From: Antilocapra americana
Lineage: Eukaryota; Chordata; Mammalia; Artiodactyla; Antilocapridae
Length of the DNA stretch: 64,000 nucleotides
Reading direction: 5' to 3'
Assembly: GCA_007570785.1 (NCBI GenBank)
Contig: ML662442.1
Span: forward strand, 31,100,537 to 31,164,536
The notes under the pieces were generated by a model. It was not told where the DNA came from. It saw nothing but the letters and a program-made list of their open reading frames with translations, and made no database searches. The position numbers were made by a program, and so were the translations under genes. Positions 21,691 to 33,266 of the stretch are shown here, piece by piece. The number at the start of each line of letters is the position of its first letter. Position 1 is the stretch's first letter.

Positions 21691-21880
21691 CTCCTTTCTT
21701 CAACAAATCAAGAAACCCGAGCTGTTTCTGTATCATTCCTGTAAAAGGGAAGAAAATAACGAGCTGCAAAGTGCAGTTTTTATTGTGTTCCTTTATGTTT
21801 AACCTGAAGTAGACCTTGCAGGTGGGCCCCAGAGATCGTAGGTATTGGTCCAAGCTCAGGGCTTTCCCCACCCATCTTCT

Positions 21881-22092
21881 ACTCTTTCTTTCTTATGTTT
21901 TTTTTTTTTTTTTAATTTTAGTATACTTGCTTTATAATGTTGTGTTAGTGTCTGCAGTACAACACAGTGAATCAGCTATATGTATACATATATCTCCTTT
22001 CTCTTGAGCCTCCCTCCCACCCCACCATCCCACCCCTGTAGGTCATCACAGAGCACTGAGCTAAGCTCCCTGTATACACTTGACTCTTTCTT
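21881..22092 (-). mobile_element. L1 3' end, antisense, with 10-bp TSD
   Basis: A T-run (21898-21914 region) followed by 'tatacttgctttataatgtt' and 'cctccctcccaccccaccat' is the ruminant L1 3' UTR. TSD actctttctt at 21881-21890 and 22083-22092. Confidence 0.88.
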
Positions 22093-24742
22093 CATGCCCA
22101 TGAGCTGACGCTTCTTGATGATTGCTCACAAACATGCATTCTGATGAAACTCAGAGCTTTCTCAGATGCTTGCTTGCCCATGACTCCAGAGATTTTCTAG
22201 CATCTGAGTGCTCTGGACAAACCTCCCCTCCTCACTTCCCCCTTAGCATGCCACACTTCCAGACTTGGCCCAGTTTGTGGGATGTGTAGCTGGGTGGGAA
22301 AGGGGAGAAGCAGTGGAGGAATATAATTTCAGAGAACCTTACAACAAAGATCAAGATGGTGGCACGGTAGCTGAGCTGAGATCAGATGTGAAATATTTGG
22401 TGATCCCCAGTTATTTTAGTGACCTTTTCTTTAAGCTTGTGAACCCTTTGTCTTCCCATGAGAATATCTTCTGTGATATAGCTGCAGGGGCAATCTGGAA
22501 GTGACTGGGACCTTGCTGATGTGAAACACAAACTAATATATAGATTGTTGACTGCTAGGATTCTGGAAAGAAGGAAAAGACCAGCTGACAGATAACCCTG
22601 GACTCCCACCAAGACTCTATTTTCCACTCATTAAAAATAGGAACTAAATTCGGTACGAAACCACCAAACAAAAATCGACCAAAGAATGCAGTGTGCATGT
22701 TTTTATACCGGCATTGCAGTCATCCCACAAGCCAGTAATAATAATTTCCCAAGTTGCCTTTGGCCAGGTCTAGGCCTTTTGCCTTAAGCATGTTTCCCTC
22801 TTGATGTCATACTGTCTCCTCTTTGGCATTTTACTAGATCTTGTGGGTTTCCGCCAAGGGCACCAGACAAGCTTTCTGTCAGGAGTTTTTCCAGGCTAGG
22901 AGCCAAAAAAGTGGCTTGGGGTTGTCCAAAACCTCCTTAACTGTTCTTTTCAGCCTCATCAGTTATAATAGAGGTGAGAGGGTGCAGGACACAATGGCTT
23001 ATGTCATTCAGTGGGTTTGCTGGCTGTTTATTAATTGGCGACATATAGAAATCTGTTAGAAGAATGTGACTTGTTACTACCAGCATGCAGATTATGTCTA
23101 GCAGGAAGAAACTAAGAATCGGAAATGGGAAATAGCTTCCAATTTGATATGTCTTCACTAGGAAGGAAAATCTTCTGGTTTCTCCAGTGTGAAAGCTCCA
23201 ATTGCAACCAACAACCAGCTTGATATTTGAGTCCTGTGTTCATTGTGGCTTTCACGTTGTGTGGAGTCGACTGGACTTACATTGTAACACAGACATCGCT
23301 CTGGAGCTTTCAGACCCAAGATGGAAAGTTGAGCTGCCTATCAGTAAGCAATATTTTTAAAATCTTGGAGCCTTTTCATCATGACGTCTTTTGGGTTCAC
23401 AGCTCAGATTGCTTCCTAGCTGATATTCTTTCCAACCAGAATCACAACGTGTGTCTTGTGGTGCTTGGGAAATGCCTTGAGACTTTCCCTCTGCTTTTAC
23501 TTATAAATAGATTTCCAACATTACCATATAAATCAAGTTGAGATTAAGTCACCTTGTATTAGTATCCAGAATATTACCATAAATTGGAATGTGGAATAAG
23601 CTGTAATGAGACCAAACTCAGTTAGCTGACACAAAAATATGAGCAGCTAACATACAGACTCACAGTTTATTCAGTTAAAAATATTGTTTTAATTAAAAAT
23701 ATATTTTTTAATTCCTTTTCATCTAGCTCAAGCTAACTTGCTTAGGTTTCCATTTTGTATCATTTCTTTTAGGGAGATTAGAAAATCATCATCAGTTGCC
23801 TCCTGGGGTTATTTGATTTGAATTTTGAATTGCCTGTTTATCCACAGGATACCTGAAGTTGATAGTTTAGATTGCAGAGCTTAGTTCAAAAACAGGCAAG
23901 CAGCATCAGAATAAATACTCCAACTTATTTTTTTTCATAGATTGCTTAAATTCTGTTATATTCAACTGTGTAGAGACAGAGAGTGCCTTTTGCAAGATGA
24001 GCCATCGCTTTATTTTTAAAGCTCGCTTATGTCAACGCTTTCTATCCATGGCTAGGTTAGCCACCATTATTCAGGGGTGAGATCAGAGTCCTTTTCTTTC
24101 CTAGAGCTGCTTGCCATTTTCTCTACACCTGCCTTACAAGTGACAGCTCTGTGGGTGTCCTCATAAATTACAAATCATGTGCCTTGGTCCTGATGCCTTG
24201 GGACAGGCACAAAGTTAGAAACTGTCCTGTAACTTTAGAACTATAGCTGCAGGATGGGACAGCTGAGTAGAGAACAGAGATGCACATCAGCAGGGGTTGT
24301 GTTAAGACACTATCAAGCCCCCTGCCTGAGGCTGGTGGACAATCTGTCCAATTTGTACTGGAAACTCAGTAGAAATTGTAAAAGGAAATGGGATGGTCAG
24401 CAGGCAAAGGGGATGGGAGGATGCATCTGAAAGGAAGGGTTTTTTTCCTTTAAGGGTAATAATCAGGTCTGTGATCATGTGGTAAAAATATATTCCCATT
24501 CAGTATCCTCACTTTGCTTAAAAACTGGATTTGCTGAGACCAATGATGACATTCTGATATCTGAATGACATAAGGATTTTAATTTCCTCCTTTAAAATTT
24601 CTCCTCCCATAGATTTCATAATAAAAGCTTGAAGTAAACATAAGAACAACCAAACATGTAAATGTATGTAATGAATAACTTTCCATATAATTTTTCCTAG
24701 ATATATCACATAACTGACACACCTATAAGGAAACATGATGTA
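22093..24742. other. Longest repeat-poor stretch; no gene recognised
   Basis: About 2.6 kb with no interspersed repeat that I can identify, in contrast to the rest of the window. Short open frames (up to 104 codons, 23227-23541 on plus) show no recognisable domains. Because repeats are depleted, this stretch would be the first place to look for conserved non-coding or exon sequence. Confidence 0.45.
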
Positions 24743-24965
24743 TCAGTTAGCTCTAGCTGTGTAACAAATCACCTCCAAAGCTTACTGACTTACCAGAATC
24801 ATTCATTATTTCTCAGGGGTCCGCAGTTCTGATGGTCCGTTTTCCTGGTCTGAGCTGCAGTCATTGGAACTCATTCAGGAGTTCATGATCACTAGCACTC
24901 CCACCAGGCAGCACTGTTAACCCTGGCCAGATTCTCTCATGTGTCTAGGGCTTCCGTTAGGACAG
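24743..24965 (-). mobile_element. Ancient LTR-like fragment, antisense
   Basis: 'tatcagttagctctagctgt', 'gtaacaaatcacctccaaag' and 'tcattcattatttctcaggg' resemble the antisense start of an old MaLR-type LTR. The remainder is diverged. Confidence 0.5.
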
Positions 24966-25116
24966 CTGGGCAGGTCTGACTTTGTTCCGCATATTGCAAA
25001 CTTACCTGAGCATATAATCATTGTGAACGTTTCGGAATATAAAGACCATAGATGTTCAATAAATGGGCAAAAGCTTTATAAAGTCTCTGCTTATGTCAAT
25101 TTGCTACTGCCCAAAT

Positions 25117-25436
25117 GCAAGGAGATCCAACCAGTCTGTCCTAAAGGAAATTGGTCCTGAATATTCGTTGGAAGGACTGACGCTGAAGCTGAAACTCCAA
25201 TACTTTGGCTACCTGATGCGATGAACTGACTCGTTTGAAAAGACCCTGGTCCCAGGAAGGATTGAAGGCAGGAGGAGAAGGGGACGACAGAGGATGAGAT
25301 GGTTGGATGGCATCACTGACTCAGTGGACGTGAGTTTGAGTAAACTCTGGGAGTTGGCGATGGACAGGGAGACCTGGCGTGCTGCAGTCCATGGGGTTGC
25401 CGAGTTGGACACAACTGAGCGACTGAACTGAACTGA
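25117..25436 (+). mobile_element. BovB LINE 3' end
   Basis: About 320 bases from 'gcaaggagatccaaccagtc' to the 'ctgaactgaactgaattg' tail. Sense orientation, well preserved, but frame-broken near the start. No clear TSD. Confidence 0.93.
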
Positions 25437-26225
25437 ATTGGCTGAAGCAAATCATATGGCAAATCCCAGAGTTAGTGTGGGAGGAAACAACAGTGTAGAT
25501 ACATGAACACATAAAAAAACAGATTTTTTTTTTTTTGGTATTCCACACATGGAAGAGCAGCCTAATTTCTCCACCTGAATTATTGATGTAATAGAATGTT
25601 ATGATTAGAGCTGTACTGACCAAGGAGTGTGGAGGCAGTCTGAAAGACTGCTTCACTCCTCCAACCCCGACCAACCTGTCAGGTGTTATTCTTCCACCTA
25701 GAATAAGTTTATTTATAATATTAGGACTAAAACATGAAGGTCATGTCTTTGAAATTCCTTGGTTGTGTTACAACAGCAAATCTCGATATTTCTGCCTTTT
25801 TAAATGAAGAAAAAGGTTAGAAGGAGGGTTAAGGGACTCTCTTTCCCCCCCGCACCTGAAATATGTGTTTTCCAGGGATGGAAGCTGCAGTTGACCTGCA
25901 CTGATATTTAATAGTGCATTCCTAGGATAAATCAGGCGCTTTGCTGATGCTACGCTTAGCAAGGAAAAAATTAATCAAGTTTTCTGACATATGGGTTTTA
26001 CCAGGTGTCTAGTTTGGTCTTGATGATAGAGGATTTTCTCTTTTGCCCCCTGCTAGAGTGGAACCAAGGCTTAGGGCCACACAGGCAGACATGCTGTATG
26101 TTCTGATTTAGAAGCAGACCTCATCTTCTCCAAGACAGAGCAAAATTGTTCATGGCCTTGATGAGCTCCACCTGCCCTGTTTTTCTAGTGTGGTAGAGGC
26201 AACTCTAGGAAATCTACTGACCACC

Positions 26226-26227
<2 letters not shown>
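25437..26227. other. No recognisable gene
   Basis: Contains a T-run at about 25527-25537. A 68-codon plus-strand frame (25601-25807) and a 64-codon minus-strand frame (25962-25768) show no domain. Confidence 0.5.
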
Positions 26228-26258
<31 letters not shown>

Positions 26259-26281
26259 GCACGCTTGTGTGTGTGTGTGTT
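26228..26281. repeat. Interrupted (TG)n microsatellite
   Basis: Two TG arrays separated by 'ttgcacgctt' (about 26257-26267). Confidence 0.96.
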
Positions 26282-26364
26282 TGAACTAATAATTATATAA
26301 TGGTCAGTGTTTCTCTCTCTGGGACAACTCTCTGTCCTGGGAATCTGAAAGTTGGATGACAGTT

Positions 26365-26558
26365 TAGTGCTCTCAGTGTATGGACCAGCAGCCTCAGAAT
26401 CATCTGCGAACCTGTTTTAAGTGCCAAGTCTGGAACCTTCACCCCATTCCCACTGAATTTGAAACTCTGAGTGGAAGAAGAGATCAAGCGATCTGATCTA
26501 TGTTTTAGCAGACCTTTCTTTCAGGGGATTCTGATGCTTGCTAAAGTTGGAAATCACT
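26365..26558 (+). mobile_element. MER5A-type hAT DNA transposon
   Basis: 'gaccagcagcctcagaatca', 'ccactgaatttgaaactctg', 'gattctgatgcttgctaaag' and a closing 'ttggaaatcactca' give an almost complete MER5A in order. Confidence 0.8.
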
Positions 26559-26574
26559 CATTTGGAGCATCTGT

Positions 26575-26745
26575 AGCTGTGCTGTCCAGTATGGTAGCCA
26601 GCACCCACCTGTGGCTATTTACATTGACGTTACTTAAAAACTAAAATTCAGTTTGTCAGCCACACTAGCTATGTTTCAAGTACTCAATAACCACATGTGG
26701 TTAGAGGTGACTATATTACATGGTGCAAATCTGGAGAATTTCATC
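26575..26745. mobile_element. Palindromic DNA-transposon fossil with long inverted ends
   Basis: The left part 'cacctgtggctattt' (about 26607-26621) is complementary to the right part 'aataaccacatgtgg' (about 26686-26700). The outer 'gtccagtatggtagcc' and 'gactatattacatgg' are also roughly inverted. Likely non-autonomous hAT-type. A related end is at 480-600. Confidence 0.6.
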
Positions 26746-26965
26746 TATCACTGCAGTCCTGTTACACAGTTCTCTCCTGTAGCTTTTCAAGTCTCCAGCT
26801 AACTCTCTGGGACTCTCGGTCCTTCAAGTACTCCTCTCCAGGGCGCTTCTCTTTTCAACTGGGAGGGTCTTAACTCTTGTAAACTCTGGGGTCTTTTATT
26901 ATCTTGAGTATCTTGTACATATGACGGCTTCCTTTCCTCCTTGTCTAATGTTCTAATTGGCACAC

Positions 26966-27172
26966 GGTAGCGCTAGCGGTAAAGAACCTGCCTGCTAAAG
27001 CAGGGGATGTAAGAGACATGGGTCTGATCTCAGGGTCAGAAAGATCCCCTGGAGGAAGGTATGGCATCCTACTCCAGTATTCTTGCCTGGAGAATCCCAT
27101 GGATAGAGGCCCCTCGTGGGCTACAGTCCGTACAGTCCCAAAGTTGGACATGTCTGAAGCGACTTAGCAGCA
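26966..27172 (+). mobile_element. Bov-tA SINE
   Basis: Complete copy with a mutated tRNA-derived head ('cacacggtagcgctagcggt') and the tail 'gaagcgacttagcagcaaca'. Confidence 0.9.
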
Positions 27173-27887
27173 ACAGCATGCTTAACATTGGAATTAATTT
27201 CCATCACTAAAAATTGGAATTATTTCTTACACAAAAATTTTCATTTGTCTCCAAAAAAATTGGAATACCTGGCCACCAGGACTTCTACCTGCCTGTAACC
27301 TGCTGGGCTGGGCAGCAGTTTCCCTCTCTAGTTGGGTGTATGTACTCCAGTTTGCCCCAAGCCCCCTCTACCCAATTCACTCATTTATGGTCCCTGCCTC
27401 ACACCTCACTTGAATTTTGAATTGCCTGATAAAGGCTTCCCATCTTCTCTTCCTTAGTTCCTCATTTCAGGGGCTTTTGGGATTCTCAAAATCTCTGTAA
27501 AAGTCTCTTACAAGTTCTCTGATGACAGGTTGCATTGTAGTTCCTTGATGAAATAAGTTTTTTTTAAGAGAACTTTTAACAGGCCAGCCAAAGTAACTGA
27601 AAGAAAATGATCAGTTAGCTGAGAGTGATATGTTCACGGACACTATCTCACTTCTGAGGCAGGATCCATGACCACTAACTTCCGTTTGACTCAAGGCAGG
27701 GCTGTCTGGGTTGCATTGAGGAATCTTTAAGACTCCGGGCAGGGCCTGCCTCAGGAAGCAAGAGCACTTTACAGAAACCTTCAAGAAATCTTCATATGTC
27801 TTTATAGAGAGCAGAGAAATCTGATAGAAATGTGTATAATGCAAATGGAAATCTTGAATTACAAAAGAGAAGCTGGGGATGTATTTT
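27173..27887. other. No recognisable gene
   Basis: Starts with three spaced 'attggaat' motifs (about 27188-27265), perhaps a decayed tandem repeat. The rest is unique-looking. Confidence 0.45.
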
Positions 27888-29775
27888 CAAAAATTGAAGT
27901 GTAGTTGATGTACAATATGATATTAGTTCCAAGTGTACAGATTAATGGTCTGCAGTTAGATACATTAGGAAATGATCAGCACCACAAGCCCAGTAACCAT
28001 CTGTTACCAAACAAAATTATGGCAATGTTTTTGCTTGTATTTCTTATGCTATATATTATATTCCTGTGATTTGTTTATTTTATACCTGGAAGTTTGTCCT
28101 ATTTTGTTCACCCCCCGACCCATACCTCTCACCAGTGGCAATTACCAGTTTGCTCCTGTCTGTATCTGTAAGTCTGATTCTGTTTTATTTATTCACTTGT
28201 TTTGTTTTCTAGATTATAGCTATAAGTCAGATCATATAGTAGTTGTTTTTCTCTTCCTGACTTATTCACTTAGCATAATATCCTCTAAATCCATCCATGT
28301 TGTCCCAAAAAACAAGATTTTATTCATTTTTATGGCCAAGCAATATTCCATTGCATATATTAATATAGCACACCTTCTTTATCTTTTTATCTATCAGTGA
28401 ACACTTAGGTTGCTTCCATATCTGGCTACTGTATGTAATACTGCGATAAGCTTAGGGGTACATATATCTTTTCAAATTAGTGTTTGTTTTTCTACAATTA
28501 ACTATCCAGAAGTGGAATTGCTGGACCATATGGTGCATGAATTCATGTGAAGTCACTTCTGTCATGTCCAACTCTTTGTTACCTTATGGACCGTAGCCCT
28601 CTAGGCTCCTCTGTCCATGGGATTCTCCAGGCAAGACTACTGGAGTGGATTGCCATTTTCTTCTCCAAAGTATCTCCCTGACCCATGGATCAAATCTGTA
28701 TCTCTTAAGTCTCCAGCATTGGCAGGTGGCATAGTTCTGTGCTTAATTTTTTGATGAAGCTCCATTTTATTTCCCCTTTTAGTTGCACCAACTTACATTC
28801 CCATTAACAGTTTATGAGGGTTCCCTTTTGTCTACATTCTCACAAACACTTGCTATTTGATGCGTTTTTTGATGATAGTTATTCTGATAGGTGTGATGTG
28901 ATATCTCATTGTGGTTTTGGTTTTACATTTCCCTTATGATCAGTGATATTGAGCACCTTTTCATGTGTCTGTTGGTCACTGAAATAACTTCTTTGGAAAA
29001 AAATGTCTGTGTAAGCCTTTGACCATTTTAAAATTGGAATATTTCATTTTTTGTGTTATTGAAGTGTGTAAACTGTTTATATAATTTAAATATTAACCTT
29101 TTATCAGATATATCACTGCAAATACTTTCTCCTGTTCAATAGATGGCCTTTTCCTTTTGTTGATTATTTCCTTCACTGTGCAAATTCATCTTAGTTTGAT
29201 GTCATCCAGCTTTTTATTTTTGCTTTTGATGCCCTTCCCTGAGGAAACAGATCCAAAAAAGTACTGTTAATACTGATGTCAAAGTTTACTATCCATGTTT
29301 TTTTCTATGAATTTTATGATTTCAGTTCTTAGGTTTAAATCCTTAATCTATTTTGATCTAGTTTTACACATGGTGTCAGAAAATGGTCCAGTTTTATTTT
29401 TTGTATATAGCTATCTAATTTTCCCAACAACTTTTATTAAAAGACTATCTTTCCCCCCTTGTATACTCTTGCCTCCTTTGTAGAGATTGATTGACCACAA
29501 AAGCATAGGTTTTTTTTTCTGGGTTTTATATTCTGTACCATTGGTCTATGTTTTAGTCTTTGAGCCAGTACCATACTGTTTTGATTACTGTATTTTTGCA
29601 GTATAGTTTGCAAAAAGGGAGTGTAATGTCTTCAACTTTGTTCTTTTTTAAGATCAGTTTGGATATTCATGATATTTTGTAGCTCCATACAAATTAAAAA
29701 TATTTTTGTTTTAGTTCTGTGAAAAAAAAAAATGCCATTGGCATTTTGATAGGGATCACACTGAATCAGTAGAGT
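27888..29775 (-). mobile_element. Long old L1 LINE, antisense, split by a SINE
   Basis: About 1.7 kb of L1 from the 3' UTR ('aaattgaagtgtagttgatg') into ORF2. Antisense blocks 'tgtcccaaaaaacaagattt', 'ttgctattttgatgcgtttt'-like sequence, 'accttttatcagatatatca' and 'ttggtctatgttttagtctt' appear in canonical order. Many stops. Interrupted at 28540-28735. Confidence 0.85.
28540..28735 (-). mobile_element. Bov-tA SINE, antisense, nested in L1
   Basis: From 'gtcacttctgtcatgtccaa' to a degraded head near 'gcattggcaggtggcatagt'. The L1 reading order continues on both sides. Confidence 0.87.
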
Positions 29776-29984
29776 TCTCTAGCCAAGGTCAGAGTCATTG
29801 CTGGAAGGCACTACCATAGGTTGTGGATACATGAGTGTAACCAATAAAGAAATCAATCCATAATAATGTTTAAGAAATACATAAAATAATTATATTTTAT
29901 ACATTGAAATATAGTAAAGAGGAGATGATGCTTTTCTCCAGAGGCATATTATAAACTCAATCCAGTTTAGTGGGTCCTATTTGA

Positions 29985-30120
29985 TCACTATTTTCTCTAG
30001 GCTGTAAAACTGGGATAATAATACCTACTGCATAGTATTTTTTTGAGAACTATGTGAAATAATTAATGTACAATCTTTTCACCAGGCTTGGCACAAAGTC
30101 ATCCTCAGCATTCACTTACT
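29985..30120 (+). repeat. MIR SINE
   Basis: 'ctgtaaaactgggataataa', 'tacctactgcatagta' and 'aggcttggcacaaagtcatc' in MIR order. Confidence 0.7.
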
Positions 30121-31514
30121 TCTTTTTTCTACCTTCCTTCTGTCTCTAGACTCCTATGTAAGCACCCTTAGCTTTTACTATTTAACTATGTTATATGAAG
30201 CTATTGAGAGATATTTCAGTGGCAGAATAGATGTATTTCAGAGATGAATCAACTGACTTAGACATACAGAGGTTGTATCACCTTGAAATGCCTTAAAAAG
30301 AAAATTATCATATTGTATGACATCAGTGAAAAGCCCAACTCATCATTATTACATATCACAGTCTTTGCTAGGAGTTGTGGTCATATTCTGATCCCACGTA
30401 CTTTGTTTTATGTGAAGATGTTGCTTAGTAACCTTGTATTAAGGGAAAATGGGCAAGAAAGCCGTCTCAGGCATTTCTAACTCAAGTCAATACCACTATA
30501 TCCTTGGTATGAAATTGGGAAATTCTACTCAAGGTCAATGGACTAAAGAACATTTTTCCTTGGTTCCAGCCTTTTTCTCTATAACACATGATTTAAACTT
30601 GAAACATTAACCACTAAGCAGGTCTAAATCATCATTAAATTCAGGTTGAGTATCTTACTGTTCTTTGGGACTTTGCACTTTTCTTGAGACATAATAAATG
30701 CTCAAAATGGGTGGCTCGTTCGAAGCTTAGCAACTATTATAGAAAGTCCAGTTAAAAAAAGATTTAATTTAAAAGTCAAAGGGGATGGCATTGCCTCTGT
30801 ATTTCTTTGTAAAGGATATTAGTAATCCATTCAGCATTTATTCAAGTTTATAAAGTTTTATACATTCAATTTGATTAATATTTATTGAGTGCCTTTTGAG
30901 TATAAGTTATTGTGCCAGCAGTTACTATGCTGAAACTCACAGGAAGGTCCTCATTGTACAAGTCAGTTAAAAGCATTAATGACAAACAATGCAGTGACGG
31001 TGAACTAGCAAACCCCTAACTCACGATTACTGTTTTGAGTGTCACGGATGCTTTGTGTCCTCTGTTCAGGTATTCAGTCTCCACAACAGGCCTGGAGTCA
31101 GCTAGGATTTATTTCTCAATAAGAGAAGGGTTGATTGATTGAAAAAAGGTACATGGCTTTGTTTCAGAATACTCATGAATGACTGTGATTATTGACTGGT
31201 CAAGATTAGGTCTCATTTCTATTCTGCTGTATTGTGATGGTAGGATCTGGCCAAGGTAGGACCCAGGACCCCCTTTTGTTTGGGATGGCAAATAATCCAT
31301 CATGATTATTATTCCACCATGATGACACAAAGTGGGAGTGAGTAATTTCTCAAATTAAAATAGGAATGAGAGGATGTAGGAATGGATGCTGGTTAGATAA
31401 AATAGGACATGTCTAGTTTTCAACCATATGGCATCTAGCAAGCTCAATGATTTTGTGATATCTGTAACTCTCAGAATATTGTGTTCTCTTTCAACAGTAG
31501 AGATACGAAAATCT
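30121..31514. other. No gene; small L2-like piece
   Basis: Mostly unique-looking. 'aatatttattgagtgccttt' at about 30878-30897 and 'attgtgccagcagttac' resemble an antisense L2 3' end. No domain-bearing open frame. Confidence 0.4.
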
Positions 31515-31835
31515 ACTCCTCCTTTTGCTGCTGCTGCTGCTGCTGCTGCTGCTAAGTCGCTTCAGTTGTGTCCGACTCTGTGTGTGTGTATCTGCCCCAC
31601 AGATGGCACCCCACAAGGCTCCCCCGTCCCTGGGATTCTCCAGGCAAGAACACTGGAGTGGGTTGCCATTTCCTTCTCCAATGCATGAAAATGAAAAGTG
31701 AAAGTGAAGTCTCTCAGTCGTGTCCGACTCCTAGCGATCCCATGAACTGCAGCCTACCAGGCTTCTCCATCCATGGCATTTTCCAGGCAAGAGTACTGGA
31801 GTGGTGTGTCATTGCCTTCTCTGACTCCTCCTTTT
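31515..31835 (-). mobile_element. Bov-A2 dimer SINE with (GCT)n tail and 12-bp TSD
   Basis: Insert 31527-31823. A (GCT)9 tail at about 31527-31553 is followed by two antisense Bov-A monomers joined by 'gcatgaaaatgaaaagtgaa'. Perfect TSD actcctcctttt at 31515-31526 and 31824-31835. Well conserved, so a relatively young insertion. Confidence 0.95.
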
Positions 31836-32780
31836 AGAGCTTCTCAAATTTCACTTTTTTCCTTGATGCCCTGCCCACTTTTCTGAAGCAAAATAAGGCA
31901 TTGTTCACACACTATCTGACAGATGCTTAGCTCATAGAGGCTCTATCTTACACATCTTCAAAGCTGCAACAGCAGGAAGACACCATCCCCACACTCCAGC
32001 ATCTCAAAGGCCTCCAGTCTTGGCTTCTAGGCAATTAGACTTTTGCTCTGTCAATGAGAAGGGACTCAGCCTACCCTGATGACGGGGTCCAAGAAAATCT
32101 TCCCAGTGCAGGGGCATGCATTTCCCACCTCTCCTTTCAAAGGATTTTTCCTTCCTATTTCCATGCCTGTTTACATCTCCTAATGAATTTGCGGACATGT
32201 AGACTTATTCACCTCTTCTAACTAGCTTGTTCATCTCACTAAATTCAGACATAAAATTTGAATGCACAAGGGTCACTATAAGGTGCAAATTAGAAATCAA
32301 CAAAGGAAGAAATATTTTCCTTCGGAGGGTAAAGTGCTGATATCTTAGGTGGGTTCTCATAAAAGCAGACCTTGAGACAAAGATGTGAGTGCAAGTAGCT
32401 ACTTGTTTGGAGTCTATAAAATAAAAATAAAATCCCTTCTCTTGCAGAAGTGGAGAAAGACAGATACTCAGATGTGTGACTGGCAAACAAAAAGGTCGAG
32501 GCCAATTCTACTGATACAAATAATTAACCAAATTCTCCAGTTTCAACCCCACCCTCACATATATTGCCTTCCCCAGCTCCAAGCCCTGAACCTTTTTTGG
32601 GCTTGTGTTTCACCCTTAGCACTTCAGTTAGGATTCCTCAGCTATAAGACAATGCTCATTTGTCCACTTATCTTTCAAATGTTGTTGGCACTTCTTAAAT
32701 ATTTTTGTCTCTTTTCCCATTTGCAAACTAATTTATAAATCCCTTGTGTTGTTCTATAGTGTGGTTTAAGGAAGACACAG
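31836..32780. other. No recognisable gene
   Basis: Unique-looking. Open frames of 93 (minus, 32205-32486) and 117 codons (plus, 32385-32738) overlap in opposite orientation, and neither shows a domain. Confidence 0.45.
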
Positions 32781-32824
32781 AGATAGAATACATAGGTACA
32801 GCTAGATATAGATACGGATACAAA

Positions 32825-33073
32825 TATAGATATAAGTGACTTCCCTCATGACTCAGTCAGGAAAGAATTCCCCTGCAATGCAGGAGTCCACCTGCAATGC
32901 AGGAGACCTGGGTTTGATTCCTGAGTTGAGAAGATCCCCTGGAGAAGGAAATGGCAACCCACTCCAGGATCCCTTCCTGGGAAATCCCGTGGACCGAGAA
33001 GCCTGGCAGGCTACAATCCATGGGTTGCAAGAGTTGGACATGATTTAGTGACTAAACCAGCACTGTAGATATA
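32825..33073 (+). mobile_element. Bov-tA SINE with internal 19-bp tandem duplication
   Basis: Sense copy, about 32835-33065, preceded by a degenerate GATA-rich stretch (32781-32834). Within the tRNA-derived head, 'cctgcaatgcaggag' is duplicated (32872-32890 and 32891-32909). tagatata at 32827-32834 and 33066-33073 may be the TSD, but the left flank is itself repetitive. Confidence 0.88.
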
Positions 33074-33157
33074 TAAAGAGGCAAAGAAGAGTTTGGCTGT
33101 GGTGCTAAGCTGGAGACATCTCATATTGTCTAAAGTATACATCTAAGAGATAGTGGG

Positions 33158-33266
33158 CATCTTTAATTCCTGGGATCTAGTGGCCACGAATGTTTGGATG
33201 ACTATATAATATTAAGGGAGCATATAGTCATCCAAATATTTGTGGCCACTACATCCTGGATTAAGT
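33158..33266. repeat. Strong hairpin-forming inverted repeat
   Basis: Arm 33173-33207 and arm 33222-33256 are inverted copies, 32 of 35 positions complementary, around a 14-base loop (33208-33221). As plus-strand RNA, two of the three differences become G:U pairs, leaving one mismatch. Weaker pairing extends to about 33163 and 33266. It resembles a MITE fossil. No coding potential. Confidence 0.8.

Noticed and set aside
22265..22504. 79-codon plus-strand frame in the repeat-poor island
   Set aside because: No recognisable domain, codon bias or splice context, and below the length expected by chance over the window.
27972..28400. 142-codon hydrophobic plus-strand frame suggesting membrane segments
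   Set aside because: Lies antisense within an old L1. The hydrophobicity comes from T-rich antisense LINE sequence.
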